Source: Streptomyces caeruleatus (GTDB lineage: Bacteria; Actinomycetota; Actinomycetes; Streptomycetales; Streptomycetaceae). From it: a stretch of 64,000 nt of DNA. Numbering within the stretch: the first letter of the stretch is position 1; every line of letters begins with the position of its first letter. The stretch covers positions 355,003-419,002 of the forward strand of contig NZ_KQ948933.1 of the NCBI RefSeq assembly GCF_001514235.1, in the 5' to 3' direction. The position numbers and the translations under genes were made by a program. Below the pieces are notes generated by a model. That model saw nothing but the letters and a program-made list of their open reading frames with translations. It was not told the origin of the DNA and made no database searches. Shown in pieces: positions 58,503 through 64,000 of the stretch.

Positions 58503-59198
58503 ATGGAAAGAGATCTCCACGAGCCGGATCATCAGGAAGCCGATCTTCATGAACTGCTGAGGTCACTGCGGGTGTGGGACCCGGCGGTCACCGAGCTGCC
58601 GGACTTCGACGCGGCCGCAGCGCCCGCCGGCCCGCTCGCCCTGTTCACCGCCTGGTTCGCGCAGGCGGTCGCGGCCGGGCAGGTGGAACCGCACACCATG
58701 TCCCTCGCCACGGCCGACGCCGAGGGGCTGCCGGACGTACGGACCGTGATGCTGCACGGCGCCGACGCGTCCGGCTGGTCCTTCGCGACGCACCTCGACA
58801 GCCGCAAGGGCCGCCAGCTCAAGGCCCGTCCGTACGCGGCCCTCGGCTTCTACTGGCCTGCCCAGGGCCGACAGGTGCGCGTGCGGGGCCCTGTGACGGC
58901 GGCCCCGGCCCGGGAGGGACAGGCCGATCTGCACGCCCGCTCGACCGGCGCGCTGGCGGCCGCGCTGACCGGGCGGCAGAGCCAGGTCCTCGGCTCCCTG
59001 GAGGAGTTGGCACGGACCTCCGAGTCGGCCTGGGAACGCGCCCAGCGCGAGCCCGACGCCCCCGTGCCGACCTGGACGCTGTACCACCTGCGCCCCGACG
59101 AAGTGGAGTTCTTCCAGGGGGACGCCCGGCGACGGCACGTACGGCTCACCTACCGGCGTACGGCGGAGGGTTGGGCGAAGGAGCTGCTCTGGCCCTAG
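58503..59198 (+). CDS. pyridoxine/pyridoxamine phosphate oxidase-family protein
   Basis: The 231-residue protein begins at ATG 58503. PHTMSLATADAEGLPDVRTV, MLHGADASGWSFATHLDSRKG, RPYAALGFYWPAQGRQVRVR and VEFFQGDARRRHVRLTYRR correspond to FMN-binding PNPOx-family positions (RTV, K-G, FYW, R-VR). It may oxidise pyridoxamine phosphate, although actinobacterial paralogues can have other roles. Its stop overlaps the convergent kinase stop at CTAG 59195-59198. Confidence 0.8.
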   Translation: MERDLHEPDHQEADLHELLRSLRVWDPAVTELPDFDAAAAPAGPLALFTAWFAQAVAAGQVEPHTMSLATADAEGLPDVRTVMLHGADASGWSFATHLDSRKGRQLKARPYAALGFYWPAQGRQVRVRGPVTAAPAREGQADLHARSTGALAAALTGRQSQVLGSLEELARTSESAWERAQREPDAPVPTWTLYHLRPDEVEFFQGDARRRHVRLTYRRTAEGWAKELLWP

Positions 59199-60754
59199 TC
59201 GCGCAGGTGGATCCCGTTGACGGCGGTGTCGAAGATCGGCCGGTGCTCGTTCCAGGTCGCGTTCGGCGCGGACAGGTAGATGACGTACTGGGTGCTGTCG
59301 GCACCGCTGAAGGCCAGCTCGACCCCGCGGTACTCCCGCGCCCTGCCCTGGAAGGTGAACTCCCAGTACCCGGCGGGCCGGCCCCGGAACTCCGTACGGC
59401 TCATCCTGATCCGCTCGTAACCCGGGTTGTCGCGGCGCGTCTGCTCCTCCTCGGTGTCCCGCCAGTGCTGGAGCGGGTCGGACCCCGCGAACTCGACCAC
59501 CTCGACCCGCAGGCCCACCAGGCCGGACGGGTCGATGTAGGCGACCTCGCCGCTGGGCATGTCCTTGGCCGTCCAGCCGTCCGGCACGGGCACGGAGAAG
59601 CCCTGGCCGGCCTTCACCAGGTGGTAGCCGGCCGGAACGGGCGACGGGGAGGCGTCCGGCGCCGGGGAGCCGCCGGAGGATCCGGAGGTACCGGAGGATC
59701 CGGAGGCACCGGACGCGGACGGGGACACGGACGGCGACCGGGGCGTACCGCCGCCCCGCGAGGCGTCGTCGCCCCCGGGCCGCAGCAGTACGCCGCCCGT
59801 CACGGCGCCGGCGACGACCAGCACCGCGGCGGTCCACATCGCGGCGCGGCGACCACGCCTTCGCCGCGGCGCCGCGGCCACGGCGGAACCCGACCGCTCC
59901 TGTCGTGTGGGCGGGTCGAGGGGCACGGTCGCCTCGTCGGCCGCACGGCTCAGGAGGTGCTCGGCCTGGTGCGCGCTCATGCGCCGCTCGGGGTCCTTCT
60001 CCAGCAGACCCTCGATCACCGGGGCCAGGTCCCCGGCACGGCTCGGGGCGTCGTGCGGGTCGGCGGCGATGGCGTACGCCGTCTCGATCGCCGTGTCCCG
60101 GCGGAACGCGGGCCGTCCCTCGACCGCCTCGTACAGCGTCGCCCCGAGCGACCACAGGTCGCAGGCGGGGCCGGGCTCGGCGATCCCGGGGCGCAGGCGT
60201 TCCGGGGCGAGGTACTGGATCGAGCCGACCAGTTCCCCGGTCCTGGTCAGGGACGGTGTGCCGGACTCCACCGCGATCCCGAAGTCGGTGAGGACGATCC
60301 GGCCGTCGTCCCCGAGCAGCACGTTGGCGGGCTTGACGTCCCGGTGCAGCACACCGGCGTCGTGCGCGGCGCGCAGCGCGGCGGCCATGGCCCGGCCGAT
60401 CCGGGCCGCCTCACCCGGCGGCAGCGCACCCCGCCGCTGCACGAGGTCGCCGAGCGTGACGGAGGGGATGTACTCCATGACGATGCACGGCAGGCCCTCG
60501 TCGTCGACGACGTCGTGCACGACGATCACATGGGGGTGGGTGATCCGGGCCGCGCTGCGGGCCTCGCGACGAGTGCGCTCGTAAAGCCGCTGCACCTCGT
60601 CGTCGTGCAGATGGGGCGGTACGTGCAGCTTCTTGAGGGCGACGTGCCGGTTGAGCAGTTCGTCCTCGGCCCGCCACACGGTGCCCATACCGCCACGGCC
60701 CACGCGCTCCACCAGCCGGTACCGGTTGGCGATGGTCCTCCCCAGATCGGACAC
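59195..60754 (-). CDS. transmembrane Ser/Thr protein kinase
   Basis: A 519-residue protein from GTG 60754. The kinase domain has GRGGMGTVWRAED, VALKKLHV (Lys about residue 42), LHRDVKPANVLLGDDG, LTDFGIAVE and GSIQYLAPERL. A basic stretch and one helix (AAMWTAAVLVVAGAVTGGVLL, about residue 315) lead outside to a Ser/Gly-rich stalk and a C-terminal beta domain (FSVPVPDGWTAKDMPSGEVA, AGYWEFTFQG, STQYVIYLSAPN) that may sense an extracellular signal. Alternative starts to 60814 give an unlikely N-terminus. Confidence 0.9.
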   Translation of the reverse strand: MSDLGRTIANRYRLVERVGRGGMGTVWRAEDELLNRHVALKKLHVPPHLHDDEVQRLYERTRREARSAARITHPHVIVVHDVVDDEGLPCIVMEYIPSVTLGDLVQRRGALPPGEAARIGRAMAAALRAAHDAGVLHRDVKPANVLLGDDGRIVLTDFGIAVESGTPSLTRTGELVGSIQYLAPERLRPGIAEPGPACDLWSLGATLYEAVEGRPAFRRDTAIETAYAIAADPHDAPSRAGDLAPVIEGLLEKDPERRMSAHQAEHLLSRAADEATVPLDPPTRQERSGSAVAAAPRRRRGRRAAMWTAAVLVVAGAVTGGVLLRPGGDDASRGGGTPRSPSVSPSASGASGSSGTSGSSGGSPAPDASPSPVPAGYHLVKAGQGFSVPVPDGWTAKDMPSGEVAYIDPSGLVGLRVEVVEFAGSDPLQHWRDTEEEQTRRDNPGYERIRMSRTEFRGRPAGYWEFTFQGRAREYRGVELAFSGADSTQYVIYLSAPNATWNEHRPIFDTAVNGIHLRD

Positions 60755-60888
60755 CCTGAGACCTACTTCTCCCCGTACCCGCGAGCACTCTTCGAACAGA
60801 TTGCAGATGCACAATAGCGCGTACGGATCACACCGCCCCGGCGGCCGATTCCAGGTGCCGGCGGCCTAGGGCCTGTCCTAGCGCTTCG

Positions 60889-61773
60889 TCAGGTTCTGCC
60901 CGGGAAGCCGCGGGTCCCGCGGAAGTCGTACGCCGTGAAGTCGGCCACCGGCCGGTACCCGATGCGCTGGTAGAGGCTGTTGCTGGTCGGGTTGGCGAGG
61001 TCCGTGAAGAGCAGCACCTCGCGCACCCCGGAGCTGAGCACGGCCCGGCTGACCTGGGCGGTGGCGGCGCCCGCGTAACCGCGGCCACGCAGCGGGGCCG
61101 GGGTGTAGACGGGGGCCACCCGGACCTGGCCGGCGACCACCGGGGTCACGCCGGCCATGGCCAGCGGGGTGCCGTCCTCGCCCTCCCAGAAGGTGACGCC
61201 TCCGTAGGAGATCCGCGAGTCGGCCCACGCGGCGGCGTCACGGGCGGCGTGGTCGCCGACGGCCTCGATGAACTCGCCGTACCAGCGCGTCAGTTGCTCC
61301 CGGTCCTCCTTGCCCGCGACCCGCGCCCGACCTCGCGGGAGAGGCTGCGGCACGGTCAGGTTGCCGAGCCGGTACAGGCGCTGGCGCTGGCTGACCACGG
61401 CCCTGCCGCCCGCGAGTCGGCGCCAGGCGGCGGAGAAGGCCTCGGCGGTCTCCCGGGCCGCTATGACGCCGGGCACCGAGTGGCCGTGGGCGACCAGGTG
61501 GGCGGCGAGGGACTCGGCCTCGGCGGGGGTGAGCGGTGTGACGTTCAGCCGGTAGGGCGGGGTGCGGAAGTAGGCCGCGCGCACCTGCCCGCCCACCTCC
61601 AGCGCGCCGAAGACCGGCGCCTCGTCGCCGTACGCACGCAGCCCGCCGGTGCGCAGCGTCTCGGTCACCGTCAGGGCGACGGTGTGCAGATCGGGGCGTG
61701 AGCGCAGGAAGCCACCGGCGTGGGAGAGGAAGCCGCTGAGATCCTGGGTGCAGTACCAGTCGTCCGGGCGCAT
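60889..61773 (-). CDS. GNAT-family N-acetyltransferase
   Basis: The 294-residue protein has the acetyl-CoA site VRVAPVYTPAPLRGRGYAGAA (motif A, R-GRG-A, about residue 225) and a following LFTDLANPTSNSLYQRIGY (motif B). The first 140 residues are an N-terminal domain as in two-domain GNATs. Acceptor unknown. A start at ATG 61773 is chosen. Confidence 0.88.
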   Translation of the reverse strand: MRPDDWYCTQDLSGFLSHAGGFLRSRPDLHTVALTVTETLRTGGLRAYGDEAPVFGALEVGGQVRAAYFRTPPYRLNVTPLTPAEAESLAAHLVAHGHSVPGVIAARETAEAFSAAWRRLAGGRAVVSQRQRLYRLGNLTVPQPLPRGRARVAGKEDREQLTRWYGEFIEAVGDHAARDAAAWADSRISYGGVTFWEGEDGTPLAMAGVTPVVAGQVRVAPVYTPAPLRGRGYAGAATAQVSRAVLSSGVREVLLFTDLANPTSNSLYQRIGYRPVADFTAYDFRGTRGFPGRT

Positions 61774-61953
61774 ACCTCATGATCCCGCGCCCCGGGGGCG
61801 GCTGTGCACCCTTTTCCGCTGTGGACACCAAGCCGACACAAGACCCCACTCTCAGGCGGGTGTTGGGGGTATAGGAGTTCACGGCGGCGCGGGCCCACAG
61901 GTTGACGTCCGGGTCGGCGACCCGGGTCACCCGGTCACGGCAACCCGCCTCGG

Positions 61954-62361
61954 TCACCCACCCGGTCCGAGCACCCGGAACACCGGAATCCCGCCCCGGA
62001 AGACGACCTCCAGCTCCGCCCCGGCCCGCAACCACCCGGCATCCCCGCACTCCACCACCTCGGTCATCATCCGCGACCCCTCGGCGAGGTCGACGACCGC
62101 GGCGACGTAGGGCGTCCGCTCGCCGAAGGGCGGCAGGTCGTTGCGGTGCACGACGGACCAGGTGTAGAGGGTGGCCCGGCCGGTCGCGGGCTCCCAGTCG
62201 ACGTCCTCGCTCCAGCAGTTCGGGCAGAACTCGCGGGGGTAGTGGTGGGCCCGCCCGCAGGTCCGGCAGCGGCGCACCAGCAGCCGCCCTTCGGCCGCCG
62301 CGTCCCAGTACGTACGCGTGAAGGCGTCGGCCTCCGGAAGGTCGAAGCGCGGGCCGCTCAC
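61954..62361 (-). CDS. DUF35 OB-fold, zinc-ribbon protein
   Basis: The 135-residue protein starts at GTG 62361, overlapping the DoxX stop (GTGA). CRTCGRAHHYPREFCPNCWS is the zinc ribbon; LYTWSVVHRNDLPPFGERTP and AAVVDLAEGSRMMTEV form the OB fold. It would partner a SCP2-type thiolase, possibly the one at 57290 that lacks an adjacent DUF35 gene. Confidence 0.9.
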   Translation of the reverse strand: MSGPRFDLPEADAFTRTYWDAAAEGRLLVRRCRTCGRAHHYPREFCPNCWSEDVDWEPATGRATLYTWSVVHRNDLPPFGERTPYVAAVVDLAEGSRMMTEVVECGDAGWLRAGAELEVVFRGGIPVFRVLGPGG

Positions 62362-62807
62362 CCGAACAACCCCAGCGCGCTGTCCACCGACCACGACTGC
62401 CAGGACATCCCGAACAGCGCGACCAGCGAGATCAGCGCCATCATCGAGTTCTGCCCCTGCTCGCCCCAGTCGTGGATCATGAGGGTGAAGTAAAGGACGT
62501 TGAGCAGCAGCCCGCCGACGAGGGCGATCGGCGTCAGGAACCCGAGGACGAGCCCGAGCCCGACGGCGAGTTCCGCGTACAGGACGACGTACGCCATCGT
62601 CCGCGGCCGCGGCGCCACGAGGGCCTCGAAGCCGGAGCGTACGGAGTTCCAGCGGTGCTTGGCCGCCACGTCCGCCGCCCACGAGATCCCCGCGCCCTCG
62701 AACCAGCTCTTCTTGTCCTTGTGCCGCCAGCTCTCAAGCCACCACAGCCCGAGGCCTGTCCGGAGCACGGCCAGCCATTCCGCACCTGTGAGCCAGATCG
62801 CGTCCAT
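62358..62807 (-). CDS. DoxX-family membrane protein
   Basis: A 149-residue protein from ATG 62807 with about four hydrophobic segments (EWLAVLRTGLGLWWLES, YVVLYAELAVGLGLVLGFLT, IALVGGLLLNVLYFTLMI, ISLVALFGMSW). DoxX proteins are small quinone- or redox-linked membrane proteins. The operator at 62811-62827 begins three bases before the ATG, so the message is probably leaderless. Coupled to the DUF35 gene. Confidence 0.85.
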   Translation of the reverse strand: MDAIWLTGAEWLAVLRTGLGLWWLESWRHKDKKSWFEGAGISWAADVAAKHRWNSVRSGFEALVAPRPRTMAYVVLYAELAVGLGLVLGFLTPIALVGGLLLNVLYFTLMIHDWGEQGQNSMMALISLVALFGMSWQSWSVDSALGLFG

Positions 62808-62810
62808 GGA

Positions 62811-62827
62811 TCTGACGGTACGTCAGA
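62811..62827. promoter_or_regulatory. operator palindrome, DoxX promoter
   Basis: TCTGACGGTACGTCAGA, a perfect match to TCTGACG-N3-CGTCAGA. Only three bases separate it from the DoxX start codon. Confidence 0.8.
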
Positions 62828-62889
62828 TATGAGGAGCCTGACAATCGTCTGTGCGTCCGTGATGAGTCTCGCTGGATTCAACAGAATTG

Positions 62890-62919
62890 TTGGCAATCTT
62901 GTCCGCACTCCCGTTAGGT
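62890..62919 (+). promoter_or_regulatory. weak candidate promoter of the tannase-like pseudogene
   Basis: TTGGCA (62890-62895) and TTAGGT (62914-62919) are 18 bases apart, with a GTG start 36 bases on. Confidence 0.3.
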
Positions 62920-62955
62920 TCACACCCGGAAGCCGAGACCACCGAGGAGCCGGTC

Positions 62956-64000
62956 GTGAAGCACAGGGCAATCAAGCGCAGGAGCGTTGTCATGGGGATC
63001 GGGGCCACCGCTGGGGTGGCCGCGGTCGGGGGTATCGCCTGACCGCGCAGGCGTCGAGCGACACGAGGAGCGGCACGCAGGGCTCGTCGTCGGATGCTCT
63101 CGTTTTCGACACGGACGCCTACTCGACCCTGACGACCACCATCACGGACACCGACGGCACCGAGCACGAGGTGGAATACCGCTTCTACAAGGCGATCACC
63201 TACGTCCGCAAGCCGGTCGACGAGACGTACCAGAGCCTCAACGTCAGCGTGCCGGTCAAGATCGACGGTACGGCCGTGGACGCCACGAACGCCCCGATCC
63301 TGTTCGCCAACGCGGTCGGCGGTTACATGCCGTCGTCCGTTGCGGAAGCGACGGGTGTGGGGGGGCGGGATGACCGGGATGCCGGGGGGTGGGGCCGGGG
63401 GCGGGGCGCCGAGCGGGTCCGCGTCGCCGAGTGCCTCGGCGTCCAGCGGGCCGGCTGGCGGTTCGGCGGGCGGCTCGGGTGAGGTCGCCTCCGGCAGCAA
63501 CGGCATGGTGACCGCCCAGGGCGAGATGGTCAGCCTCCCGAAGCTGGCACTCGCGGCCGGTTACGTCGTCGTCGAGCCCGGCGCCCGCGGCCGTACCCTC
63601 AAGAACTCCGCCGGCGAGTACTACGGCGTCGCCCCCGCCGCGATCGTCGACCTCAAGGCCGCCGTCCGCTACGTACGGTCCAACAAGGGCCGCATACCGG
63701 GCGGCGTCGACCGCATCGTCTCCTCCGGCACCAGCGCGGGCGGCGCCCTGTCCTCCCTGCTCGGCGCGTCCGGCGACAGCCCGCTCTACGACAAGTACCT
63801 CAAGGAGATCGGCGCGGCCGCCCTTCCTCGTCGAGCAGGCCAACCCGCACCGCGCCAAGCACTGGTGGATCCGCCTCGGCACCAACGACTCCGACACGTC
63901 CCACACGGTGTCCGCGAACCTCGCCGCCGCGGCCGACGGGCTGGGCGACGACGTCAGCCACCTCTACTACTGGGACGAGGGCCACGGGGCCAACTCGGAC
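62956..64000 (+). pseudogene. decayed subtype-B tannase-like secreted hydrolase
   Basis: GTG 62956 starts VKHRAIKRRSVVMGIGATAG, a Tat/Sec-like leader, but the frame stops at TGA near 63040. Frame then shifts: TAQASSDTRSG through NAPILFANAVGGYMPSSVAE runs in a second frame until about 63350, near a G8 run. GMTGMPGGGAGG ... DRIVSSGTSAGGALSSLLG, with the GTSAG nucleophile elbow, resumes in the first frame. At about 63815 it jumps again to LVEQANPHRAKHWWIRLGTN with the terminal HGAN. About 250 central residues are missing between KYLKEIGAA and LVEQANP. It continues beyond the window. Remnant of an esterase-like enzyme. Confidence 0.7.

Noticed and set aside
55898..58504. 868-codon frame ending in the acyl-CoA dehydrogenase
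   Set aside because: The upstream 440 residues run antisense to the thiolase gene; real start is ATG 57181.
1..64000. tRNA, rRNA, CRISPR, insertion sequence or prophage
   Set aside because: No cloverleaf, rRNA core, regularly spaced direct repeats, transposase or phage gene was noticed by eye; a covariance-model scan would be decisive.

Overview
The window is high-GC, codon-biased DNA of a Streptomyces chromosome, probably its conserved core or near-core. Evidence: third positions are almost all G/C, GTG starts and ATGA/GTGA stop-start overlaps are frequent, and Streptomyces hallmark families are present (XRE/DUF5753 regulators with DUF397 or DUF6879 partners, AfsR/AfsS/AfsK-type signalling genes, F420 biosynthesis, SARP regulation, rare TTA codons). 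No rRNA, tRNA or CRISPR array was seen.

Layout. 1-4.4 kb is a minus-strand signalling operon: a degenerate ADP-ribosylglycohydrolase, a small coupled ORF, an SPFH-like protein, a PP2C phosphatase, a truncated kinase N-lobe and a RanBP2-type zinc-finger membrane protein cut by the window edge. 4.4-10 kb is accessory: a methyltransferase operon with one frameshifted gene, two opposed DUF5753 regulators with their partners, and four tiny coupled genes; two TTA codons lie here. 10-18.7 kb carries a STAND-like ATPase with TPRs, two membrane proteins, a catalytically dead L,D-transpeptidase homologue, bifunctional FO synthase (fbiC) and an F420-type luciferase-family enzyme. 18.8-24.5 kb has a tandem operator-like array, a PHP hydrolase, an EEP-family nuclease/phosphatase, a deazaflavin-dependent oxidoreductase and a membrane-anchored caspase-like protease. 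24.6-33.5 kb is a catabolic block (ALDH, amidohydrolase, two LLM oxidoreductases, SDR), two paralogous secreted proteins and an orphan LuxR regulator. 33.6-40.2 kb makes a wall polymer or glycan (GT2-TagF fusion, GT4, galE, GT2).

41.9-53.4 kb holds afsR-, afsS-, afsK- and kbpA-like genes, the AfsK-AfsR-AfsS relay controlling secondary metabolism. Between the afsS-like and afsK-like genes sits an acyl-CoA module (ligase, SCP2-type thiolase, DUF35 protein, crotonase). 53.5-64 kb has a TetR, Lrp/LysE, a second acyl-CoA module (acyl-CoA dehydrogenase, thiolase, DoxX, DUF35), PNPOx, a Ser/Thr kinase, a GNAT and a decayed tannase-like pseudogene.

The strongest unifying signal is a palindrome, TCTGACG-N3-CGTCAGA, found before the SDR, both non-F420-block LLM genes, the amidohydrolase-2 gene, the ligase/thiolase pair, the dehydrogenase/thiolase pair and DoxX. 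At least eight sites over 34 kb tie scattered lipid- or steroid-like catabolic genes into one putative regulon, probably under a TetR-family repressor. A dispersed repeat occurs four times, once in frame inside the acyl-CoA dehydrogenase gene.
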